Source: Saprospiraceae bacterium
GTDB lineage: Bacteria; Bacteroidota; Bacteroidia; Chitinophagales; Saprospiraceae
NCBI GenBank assembly: GCA_020628725.1
Contig: JAHDEO010000015.1
Location: forward strand, 1,136-34,779
Reading direction: 5' to 3'
DNA length: 33,644 nucleotides
Positions 1-7,500 of this stretch are shown here, piece after piece; the stretch's first letter is position 1; each line of letters begins with the position of its first letter. The translations under genes were made by a program, and so were the position numbers. Under the pieces are notes generated by a model. That model was given only the letters and a program-made list of their open reading frames with translations, did no database searches and was not told the DNA's origin.

Positions 1-37
1 CAGTTCGTGCCGCGTTAGATTAGGGCATACAGTACGT

Positions 38-65
38 GGCGCAAGCCGGAGGCGTTACGCTACGG
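38..65. repeat. 28-nt interspersed repeat, copy 1
   Basis: A GC-rich 28-nt string beginning GGCGCAAGCCGG and ending TTACGCTACGG sits just downstream of the biotin carboxylase stop codon. It recurs identically at 2817-2844, and the similarity extends a few bases further left (agtacg before both copies). It contains the short palindrome GCGTTACGC. It stands out from the AT-rich intergenic DNA around it and is probably a small dispersed intergenic element. Confidence 0.7.
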
Positions 66-70
66 GCGAT

Positions 71-1564
71 TTAGAAAATCGTTTTACGTTGTTTCCATTT
101 TGATTTTTTAGATTCGGATGAATTAGTTTTCGTATTCATCGGTTTGGCTTGATTTAAAATTTGTGTGGCGAGCAAAGCGGCTACTTTCGCTTCTTCTTCA
201 TTACCGTTATTTTTTTCGGGTGAAAAATATTTTTTCACAAAATGCGTATCAAATTTCCCCGAAACAAAAGCCTCGTGTTGCAATACAAATTGACCGAAGG
301 GTAGGGTAGTGGCGACTCCGGTAATTTCGTAATCGTGAATGGCGCGTTGCATCCGGCGAATGGCTTCTTCGCGGTTTTCGCCGTAAGTCACGAGTTTGGC
401 AATCATCGGGTCATAGAAAATCGGAATATCCATACCTTCCTCAAATCCGTCATCTACTCTGATGCCGTGACCACGTGGTGGGCGGTAGGTTTGTAAGTTG
501 CCGACACTTGGTAAAAAGTTATTATTCGGGTCTTCGGCATAGACCCGCAATTCGAGGGCGTGACCGTCTATTTTGAGGTCATCTTGGGTAAATTCGAGTG
601 GTTTATTTTCGGCGACGAGAATTTGTTGACGTACCAAGTCGATGCCTGTAATTAGTTCAGTAACAGGGTGTTCTACTTGGAGTCGCGTATTCATTTCCAG
701 AAAATAATAATCTAAATTAGCATCTACCAAAAACTCTACCGTACCTGCACCCGAATAGCCGCAGGCACGCGCTACGTCCGTCGCGCTCTTGCCCATACGT
801 GCGCGAAGTTCGGGCGTGAGAATGACCGATGGGGCTTCTTCGACGACCTTTTGATGACGGCGTTGGATGCTACATTCACGCTCGAACAGGTGAACGACAT
901 TGCCGTGATTATCTGCCAAAACTTGTATTTCAATATGGCGTGGCGAAGTAATATATTTTTCAATAAAAACAGAACCATCGCCAAATGCGGAGGTCGCTTC
1001 GCTCACTGCGCGTTGCATTTGTTCCTCCAATTCATCAGGATTTTCGACGATACGCATTCCCTTACCGCCACCGCCTGCGGAGGCTTTTATCAAGATAGGA
1101 AAACCAATTTTCGCAGCAATTTCTGTGGCTTCTTTAGGGTCGGTAACAGCGCGGTCGATGCCCGGCACCATTGGAATGTCGTAGTCTTTGACGGCATCTT
1201 TGGCGGCGAGTTTGCTACCCATGACCTCAATGGCGTGCGTACCCGGTCCGACGAATATCAATCCTGCGTCCGTCACTGCTTTTGCAAAAACGGCATTTTC
1301 ACTCAAAAAACCGTAGCCCGGATGTATCGCATCGACTCCCAAACGCAGCGATTCCGCGATGATTTTGTCGCCTAATAAATAAGATTGATTCGACGGTGGC
1401 GGACCCAAGCAAACGGCTTCATCCGCGTATTTGACGTGTGGCGAAAGGCGGTCTGCTTCCGAGTAAACGGCTACGGTAGCGATGCCCATTTCTCGCGCAG
1501 TACGCATGACGCGCAAGGCGATTTCTCCTCTATTGGCAACTAATAATTTATTGATTTTCAACAC
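71..1564 (-). CDS. accC: Acyl-CoA (acetyl/propionyl-CoA) carboxylase, biotin carboxylase subunit
   Basis: ATP-dependent carboxylation of biotin on a carrier protein, the first half-reaction of acetyl-CoA or propionyl-CoA carboxylase, in the cytoplasm. The 497-residue product has the full biotin carboxylase layout: N-terminal domain with VANRGEIALR (9-18) and HPGYGFLSEN (81-90), ATP-grasp glycine loop AGGGGKGM (163-170), ERECSIQRRHQK (228-239), and the catalytic stretch EMNTRLQVEHP (290-300). It is about 45 residues longer than E. coli AccC. The extra tail (after about residue 450) ends in a Lys/Arg-rich stretch, as in many Bacteroidota homologues. The start codon is GTG (1562-1564); an adjacent in-frame TTG is the alternative. 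No carboxyltransferase or biotin carrier gene lies in the window, so acetyl-CoA versus propionyl-CoA specificity cannot be decided. Confidence 0.93.
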   Translation of the reverse strand: MLKINKLLVANRGEIALRVMRTAREMGIATVAVYSEADRLSPHVKYADEAVCLGPPPSNQSYLLGDKIIAESLRLGVDAIHPGYGFLSENAVFAKAVTDAGLIFVGPGTHAIEVMGSKLAAKDAVKDYDIPMVPGIDRAVTDPKEATEIAAKIGFPILIKASAGGGGKGMRIVENPDELEEQMQRAVSEATSAFGDGSVFIEKYITSPRHIEIQVLADNHGNVVHLFERECSIQRRHQKVVEEAPSVILTPELRARMGKSATDVARACGYSGAGTVEFLVDANLDYYFLEMNTRLQVEHPVTELITGIDLVRQQILVAENKPLEFTQDDLKIDGHALELRVYAEDPNNNFLPSVGNLQTYRPPRGHGIRVDDGFEEGMDIPIFYDPMIAKLVTYGENREEAIRRMQRAIHDYEITGVATTLPFGQFVLQHEAFVSGKFDTHFVKKYFSPEKNNGNEEEAKVAALLATQILNQAKPMNTKTNSSESKKSKWKQRKTIF

Positions 1565-1575
1565 TTTATTTTTTT

Positions 1576-1697
1576 AACCACTAAGCGCATGAAGGACACG
1601 AAAACCAAATTAACGCAAAAGAAAACTAAGGTTGCTAAGAAATTCTTGTGTTCTTCTGCGTTAGTTTGGTTTAGTGTTCTTAGTGTGCTTTGTGGTT
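1576..1697. repeat. Inverted array of degenerate 9-bp repeats
   Basis: Left arm 1576-1621 and right arm 1653-1697 are reverse complements with a few mismatches (both read AACCAC.AAG at the outer end). Each arm is built from 9-bp units ending mostly in CTAAG, GAAG or TAA; examples are ACCACTAAG, CGCATGAAG, AAAACTAAG and GTTGCTAAG on the plus strand. The array fills the gap between the 5' end of the biotin carboxylase gene and the 3' end of the phosphodiesterase gene, and could form a long imperfect hairpin. Confidence 0.7.
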
Positions 1698-1725
1698 CAA
1701 ATTATTCTTCATTTAATACTTCATG

Positions 1726-1756
1726 TAGTCCATAGTTGATAGTCCATAGACCATAG
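1726..1756. repeat. Heptamer tandem repeat (TAGTCCA type)
   Basis: Consecutive 7-bp units TAGTCCA, TAGTTGA, TAGTCCA, TAGACCA lie in register 18 nt downstream of the phosphodiesterase stop codon. The same unit family recurs at 3882-3913. Confidence 0.75.
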
Positions 1757-1774
1757 GCAGCCGCGAGACAGGGA

Positions 1775-2689
1775 TTAGCTGTTGCGCTGCATTTCTTTTA
1801 AAACTTCATGTACTCTATCGGGGTAATCGGAAATAATGCCGTCCACACCCCATTTGATGAGGCGGCGCATGTGTGATTTTTCATTGACCGTCCACGGGAT
1901 GACGCGGATGTTTTTATCGTGCAATTTACGAATTTCCGAGGCATTTAAAAGAAAATGATTGGGACTGTAAATAGTGGGGGTGAAACCGAGTGCTTTGATG
2001 TTTTGGTCAATGCCGTCGTTATTCGAGATGAGCAAGGCAGTAGTTATCGAAGCATCTATCTTGTGGATTTCCTGTAAAGAGCGGAGGTCGAATGATTGGA
2101 TACATACGCGGTCTTTGAGTCCGGCTTTTGCGACTTCATCATATACTAATCGCGCGAATTTTGCAGGTTGTGGCGTGAATACATCATCCCACATTGGGCG
2201 GCTTTTGATTTCTATGTTGTAACCGACTTTTGGAAGGTTTTTATCGATTAAGTATTTTTCTATTTTCGTAAAAACTTCGCTTAGGAGGGGTTTTGGGGCG
2301 GGGATTTTAGCTTGTTCGGGATAGTCGGGGTTGCCGCGTTTGCCGCAGTCGTATTGTTGAATTTGGGCGTAGGTGAGGTCGAGGATTTTGATTTCATCTT
2401 CTTCTTGTTGGGTGGACGGTGTGCCGTCGGGTTTGGTGCATATCTTATGATTGAACCACGGCTCGTGTGATACAAGGACTTGATTATCAGCAGAAATTAC
2501 CAAGTCGAGTTCGAGTACATCTACGCCGATTTCGAGGGCTTTGAGGAAGCTGACCATCGTGTTTTCGGGCGCGTGTCCGCGTGCGCCACGATGTCCTTGT
2601 ATTTCGATGTTGTTCATTTTATTGTCGGGTGTGCAAGCGGTTATTAATAATGTGATGACGAAAAATAATGTATGTATTTTTATTTCCAT
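1775..2689 (-). CDS. Glycerophosphodiester phosphodiesterase, predicted lipoprotein
   Basis: Hydrolyses glycerophosphodiesters to glycerol-3-phosphate and an alcohol, here predicted outside the cytoplasmic membrane. The 304-residue protein starts with a lipoprotein signal: basic N-terminus, hydrophobic stretch 7-16, then ITAC with Cys19 as the lipidation site. The GDPD TIM-barrel follows with the diagnostic HRGARGHAPENT (His33-Arg34), the metal-ligand pair E-L-D (Glu60, Asp62) and His75 in VSHEPW. The C-terminal WTVNE and GVDGIISDYPD motifs close the barrel. Its length is typical of GlpQ/UgpQ-type single-domain enzymes. It lies downstream of the LuxC-like gene in the same direction, but a 51-nt palindrome and a dispersed repeat separate them, so co-transcription is uncertain. 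Confidence 0.92.
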   Translation of the reverse strand: MEIKIHTLFFVITLLITACTPDNKMNNIEIQGHRGARGHAPENTMVSFLKALEIGVDVLELDLVISADNQVLVSHEPWFNHKICTKPDGTPSTQQEEDEIKILDLTYAQIQQYDCGKRGNPDYPEQAKIPAPKPLLSEVFTKIEKYLIDKNLPKVGYNIEIKSRPMWDDVFTPQPAKFARLVYDEVAKAGLKDRVCIQSFDLRSLQEIHKIDASITTALLISNNDGIDQNIKALGFTPTIYSPNHFLLNASEIRKLHDKNIRVIPWTVNEKSHMRRLIKWGVDGIISDYPDRVHEVLKEMQRNS

Positions 2690-2713
2690 GTTTTTAGATT
2701 TTTCGTTCGGCGT

Positions 2714-2764
2714 GACCTCAAAACTCGCCTTGTATTTTCAAAATGCAAGGCGAGTTTTGAGGTC
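2714..2764. repeat. 51-nt near-perfect palindrome
   Basis: The arms GACCTCAAAACTCGCCTTG (2714-2732) and its exact reverse complement (2746-2764) flank a 13-nt core. The core itself pairs as ATTTT-c-AAAAT, leaving one T/G pair (2733/2745) as the only imperfection. It sits between the LuxC-like gene and the phosphodiesterase gene. It could act as a transcript-end or mRNA-stabilising hairpin, but no long U-tract follows on the minus strand, so a mobile palindromic repeat is equally possible. Confidence 0.8.
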
Positions 2765-2816
2765 TGATTTTATGTCAAATTTTGTGATTTTTTTGATGAG
2801 AAACAAGTAGTACGCG

Positions 2817-2844
2817 GGCGCAAGCCGGAGGCGTTACGCTACGG
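2817..2844. repeat. 28-nt interspersed repeat, copy 2 (contains a stop codon)
   Basis: Identical to 38-65. This copy overlaps the 3' end of the LuxC-like gene: the TAG stop (2839-2841 on the minus strand) lies inside the repeat. Both copies therefore sit at or just past the 3' end of a minus-strand gene. Confidence 0.7.
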
Positions 2845-3861
2845 TGTTGTCAGAAATTTCATGGTGTCGATGTGATTGGGGTAGTCATTGAGGGTGGGGT
2901 AGTGGGTTTGTCCGAATGGGGTGGTTTTTAGGTTTTCGATGTTTTGATTGGTGATGATGGATTGAATTTCGTCTTGATATGCTTGCAGTTTTCGAGTGAG
3001 TGTGGGGAGGTTGTCGTAATATTCGTAGTAAAGCATAGCGGTACGTGCGGATATGTCTTCGGCTTCCTGCATCAATATGATTCCATTCGAGATGTGGGGC
3101 AAACCATTCATTAAAATTAAAGAATAATTATAGTCAAAATTATTTTTGTATTTATCGTGATGAATGAGGTGTTCAAAGCGTTTCCAAAATTCCAATAGAG
3201 GTGCAAGGTCATAGCCCTTCGGCAGGTATAGTTTAGAGACATTTCTACTGCCTAAACCAAAAAAACGAAACACATCTATACCGAGTTTTTTCCAATCTTC
3301 TTCCGTTTCATTTCCTGCGAGAATGCCAACTGAAGCGCGTTGTTTGCGGATGATATTGGGGTATTTTCCAAAATATGTTTCATAATAACGTGTAGAATCA
3401 TTTGCATTTGTAATGATTACACTATCAATGCCTTTTATGCGTTCAGCGACCGGAAAATAAGCAGCGGATTCGGGCTGTATGTCTGTTAAAATGGAAATAA
3501 AATAGGGTATCAGGTATTCGTCTTTTTCCGAAAGTTTGATAATGGATTGATGTCCTGCTATAAAAGTGCTGATAATGTCGTGAAAACCTTCCAACGGAAT
3601 ATTACCCGATAGGACAATACCAACTCTTTTCTGTATTTGATTGTCGGAAATATTGTATTGTGCTGCCCATGTTTGGAGTTTATTTTTATCCAATAATTCC
3701 TGTCGAATGGCTTGTATGGCAAGTTGCGTATTTTCTATGGTAAACCATTTATTATACAGATAATTTTTTTGGATAATCGCGTCTAATTTTTCGTCAGATT
3801 GCTCTAAGCGATTACCTAATTCGGCGAGGATTTCTATGCGCTGTTGTAAGGACATGGACAT
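2839..3861 (-). CDS. LuxC-like acyl-CoA reductase homologue lacking the catalytic cysteine
   Basis: The 340-residue protein resembles the LuxC/acyl-CoA reductase family (ALDH-like fold) that Bacteroidota carry next to a ferredoxin gene. Recognisable stretches are the nucleotide-binding-like VGIVLSGNIPLEGFHDIIS (80-98) and FFGLGSRNVSKLYLP (about 200-214). From memory, relatives read FGLGCRNVSKL here, and the Cys would be the thioester-forming nucleophile; this protein has Ser205 (codon AGT, 3247-3249). There is no cysteine anywhere in the product. Reductase activity is therefore doubtful, and a non-catalytic or altered role is possible. A TACTTTTG box lies only 5 nt before the start, so the mRNA may be leaderless or begin at Met3 (3855). 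It is divergent from the ferredoxin, an arrangement consistent with a functional link. Confidence 0.75.
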   Translation of the reverse strand: MSMSLQQRIEILAELGNRLEQSDEKLDAIIQKNYLYNKWFTIENTQLAIQAIRQELLDKNKLQTWAAQYNISDNQIQKRVGIVLSGNIPLEGFHDIISTFIAGHQSIIKLSEKDEYLIPYFISILTDIQPESAAYFPVAERIKGIDSVIITNANDSTRYYETYFGKYPNIIRKQRASVGILAGNETEEDWKKLGIDVFRFFGLGSRNVSKLYLPKGYDLAPLLEFWKRFEHLIHHDKYKNNFDYNYSLILMNGLPHISNGIILMQEAEDISARTAMLYYEYYDNLPTLTRKLQAYQDEIQSIITNQNIENLKTTPFGQTHYPTLNDYPNHIDTMKFLTTP

Positions 3862-3866
3862 GGGCG

Positions 3867-3874
3867 CAAAAGTA
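3867..3874 (-). promoter_or_regulatory. Candidate -7 box of the LuxC-like gene
   Basis: The minus strand reads TACTTTTG followed by CGCCC and then ATG. This matches the Bacteroidota core promoter -7 consensus TAnnTTTG. Transcription would begin at or next to the start codon, giving a leaderless or nearly leaderless mRNA. No clear -33 TTTG was found at the usual distance. Confidence 0.4.
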
Positions 3875-3881
3875 GGAAATT

Positions 3882-3913
3882 TAGTCGATAGTCCATAGTC
3901 GATAGTCTATAGT
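3882..3913. repeat. Heptamer tandem repeat (TAGTCNA type)
   Basis: Four in-register 7-bp units TAGTCGA, TAGTCCA, TAGTCGA, TAGTCTA plus a partial TAGT lie in the divergent intergenic region between the LuxC-like gene and the ferredoxin gene. They overlap the place where the LuxC -33 element would be. Confidence 0.8.
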
Positions 3914-3927
3914 AATTCGCATGTTTA

Positions 3928-3960
3928 TTTGGGGAAGAGGGAGAAAATGTCGTATTTTTG
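3928..3960 (+). promoter_or_regulatory. Predicted promoter of the ferredoxin gene
   Basis: TTTG at 3928-3931 and TATTTTTG at 3953-3960 are separated by 21 nt, matching the Bacteroidota sigma-A consensus TTTG-N(17-23)-TAnnTTTG. Transcription would start near 3967, giving a leader of about 75 nt before the ferredoxin ATG at 4042. Confidence 0.6.
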
Positions 3961-4011
3961 CGGCACGTTTCCAAAAATAAAACATTTACACAAAAAACAC
4001 GTTTACATTAA

Positions 4012-4395
<384 letters not shown>

Positions 4396-4428
4396 GAAGT
4401 TTAAGTTCAAGAATAAGTTTAAGTTTAA

Positions 4429-4457
4429 ATGAAAATTCGCTGAAAGCGAATTTTCAT
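4429..4457. other. 13-bp perfect hairpin between ferredoxin and terminator
   Basis: The arms ATGAAAATTCGCT and AGCGAATTTTCAT pair perfectly around a GAA loop, 33 nt after the ferredoxin stop. The stem contains the same AGCGAAT/ATTCGCT words as the terminator stem 9 nt further on, so the two hairpins could in principle exchange strands. Confidence 0.75.
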
Positions 4458-4465
4458 TACGACAT

Positions 4466-4500
4466 AAAAAAAAGCGAATCCAATCGGATTCGCTTTTTTT
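4466..4500. terminator. Bidirectional Rho-independent terminator
   Basis: An A-run, then GCGAATCC, the loop AATC, then GGATTCGC and a T-run (8 A before, 7 T after) form a perfect stem flanked by A/T tracts. The stem serves the plus-strand ferredoxin and the convergent minus-strand C25 peptidase equally well. Confidence 0.92.
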
Positions 4501-4548
4501 ATGAATATGGTGAGAGCGAGTATAAAACTCGCGTCTCTTATCTCAAGT

Positions 4549-7500
4549 CTATTGTCTCGGTACACGAGAACTCTTACCGTTGTTGATTTCCCAATAAATC
4601 TTATCAGAACCATTGGTGTCACCATCAAGGTTGGCGTCAGAGTAGCGGTAGCTGTCAAAGTTACCGTTACCATCAGTCCAGATAATTTTATCTGCACCTG
4701 TGATGTCGTAACTCACTACATCATTGGTTTGTGCCATATCACCTGAAAGCATGACCCATACACCGGGTGCAATTTCTTTCTGTCCAACACCTGTTCCTGC
4801 AGCATCTCTGTAGGAGTCTTGTGCTGTGAAATCATAAATGATTTCTTTGTTGACAACAGTTACAGGTTGTGGTGTCATGATACCCATGTGGTTTCTATGT
4901 TCCACAACGACGTAGAACGGACCCGGATGTGTTGTCTCCAACGGACATTGAGCCGTGAAGTTAATCGTACCATCTTTCATCAAAAGTCCGGCTGCTGCAG
5001 CTTCTTCTGATGTTTTTGATGTAGCTGTACGTACAGATACGAGTATCCAGTCTACTTCATTGCCGGTATAATTGGCATCTGTGAAGCCTGCACCCTCGGT
5101 ACCTGTGTGATTCCATGGAGCTACACTATAAGGGTGTCCTGCCGGTGTAGGTGGCACTAGCGGACTGATAGGAGTCTGTCCCGGCAATATCTTACGTTCT
5201 CCACCGAGTCTGGTGGTCATATCGCCACTTGCAGCGTCGTAAGCACCTTCGAGAATAGCTGTGATATTCAACTGATAGCAAGGACTATCTTCGTAAATAA
5301 TTCTCCAGAAATCCAATTGAGCCGGTGTGTTATTTACCGGATCCGAGGTAACATATTCCAACTGCAAGTATGGATACTGTGCAGGGTCTATCGCATTATT
5401 ACCATCAAAAATAAGTTCATTGGCTGTGAGTCCGCTGATGATTGGTTGAGTAGTACGATTGCCGTTTGCATCAATACCATAGATATTGATATACGCCTCA
5501 TCGTGATCTTCCTGACCTGTCACGCCCCACTGTACAGAACCCCATTCAGAAGCAGGTCCGATAATGGTAGAGAACATTGTACCATTATCCCATGGATCTT
5601 TGATAGAGAAAATAGCTTCGATGATATCGCCTTCACTTGCAGCGATTTCTTCTTGTACGCTATTGTCTTCCAAGTCTACGAGGGCAGCGTAAGGTACACC
5701 GCCGAGCGCAGCTGAACTTTGCAATTCAGTGATGCCTAAATTTGCGAAAGCATTGAATAGAGATTGATCCCATGTTTCCGGTAAATAATCATTCAAACTA
5801 TAAATGAGTACGTCATGTACATCAGTTAATGTTGGTAATGTATTTACGAGGAAGTCTTCTAAGTTTTGCTGTCCGGCAGCATCTTCTGTACAGAACGTAT
5901 AGGCAGGCTGTGTAGATTTGCAAATGTATGAGCCATACTGCCCAAGGTTAGTTGCTAAATCAACAGCATCATTCCAAATCGGGTCGCCATTTTCGTCAAG
6001 GAGTGCGATGTAGATACCTTTCTTATCTATTTCACAAACTTCTACATCATAAATTCTCGAACCTCCGATAGAGTAGTCAATTTTGTCATAAGGCAATACA
6101 CCTACGTGTGCATTACTGACAACGACCTCTATTCCTCCATTGAGGAATTCAAATTCACGTGTATCTTCATTATAAGTCAATGTATTTGGATAGCGGTCGT
6201 CTAAGAACTGGTAGTGGTGTGATTGATTCCAACCGGGATATTCACCATCAATGTACACGTATGACATGTCCTGCCATCCTGCGGCATTAGCTACCTGAGA
6301 AGGCTCTACTCTTACGCGCCAGTAGTAAACTGTTTCATTCGTATAACTTACTGGAGGCGTCCATTCCAAAATCCCACCTGTTTGTTGGATGCTTGTAGAT
6401 TGGTAAAGCGGACTGTTGTACATCTCAGTGGTATCAATCTCAATGTAGTATGTGAGATTTTGACCTGCGTATGATGGATGGATTTGTGCTTGCAGCGTGA
6501 TGTTGTTGGCATCAGGCTGTATGCTGTAATCTCTTGGCGCGATAGGCGTCACTACATCCGCATACACAAATACACTTGCAGAAGCTGTATTATTATTTTC
6601 AGCAGAAGGATCAGGCAATTCGACAATTACATTATCCGAATCTACTGTAACAATAAATTCATTCATACCTACTGCATCTACAATAGGTGGTATGGTATAG
6701 GTGTATGTTTCTTCAAAACTAGGCGCATCAATCAAATCGCTTAATACAGTAACAGTAGTACCATCAGGCAATACTCGCTCGATAAGTACACGAACTTGCG
6801 TGTCGTCTGTTCTACCAAGATTGACCAAGTTGAATGAAAGCTCAATTTCTTCAGTAGATTTTGGCTCTTCAGGTCCGAATTCGAATGCAGATTCTCTGAC
6901 TGTATAATCAGGTGCAAGGTCGTTATTCAGGCGAACAGCAGGGTCACCGTTTACAGTCATTTGTTGGTATACAATACGGTTGTATACATTCAAATCTTCT
7001 GCAAGAGATGCAACAGCAGCTTGTGCAATATCACCAATACCTTCACCATAATTGTCTTTTGACATTTTGAGATAGAAAGCATCTGCAAATACATCCAATG
7101 CTCCAAGACTTGAAAGTCCGATAGTCGCTAAGAATGCAATTGTTCCTCTATCCGGCTCAAATACAAACTGCTCACTCATACCGAATGTTTTGGTGTGAAT
7201 TTGTCCGTTGTAACAACCGAGAGAGAAGAATATTGGGAATTTATTGACATTATCATATTCACCCGGTAACTTCAAGTTGAAGTCGATATTATTAGGTGTA
7301 GAGTGTCCGTAGAAAGTCAACAAAGAAGCACCTTCAGCAATCAAAGAATCTAATCTTCGGCTGGCTGAACCCACTGTTGGTACAGAGCTATTCTGGATGA
7401 AAGACTCTACATTTGCACCATAATATTCGTCAGATACCTGTGCTTCATAATTACCCAAGTTATTGATGATAGTAGATTGAATGTTTGCATCACCACCACC

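Noticed and set aside
2541-2810. Plus-strand ORF crossing the 51-nt palindrome
   Set aside because: Half of it is antisense to the phosphodiesterase gene and the rest is translated palindrome and AT-rich spacer; not protein-like.
5317-5715. Plus-strand ORF of 132 codons opposite the C25 peptidase gene
   Set aside because: Antisense to coding sequence that is conserved in domain content; no start signals and no protein-like pattern.
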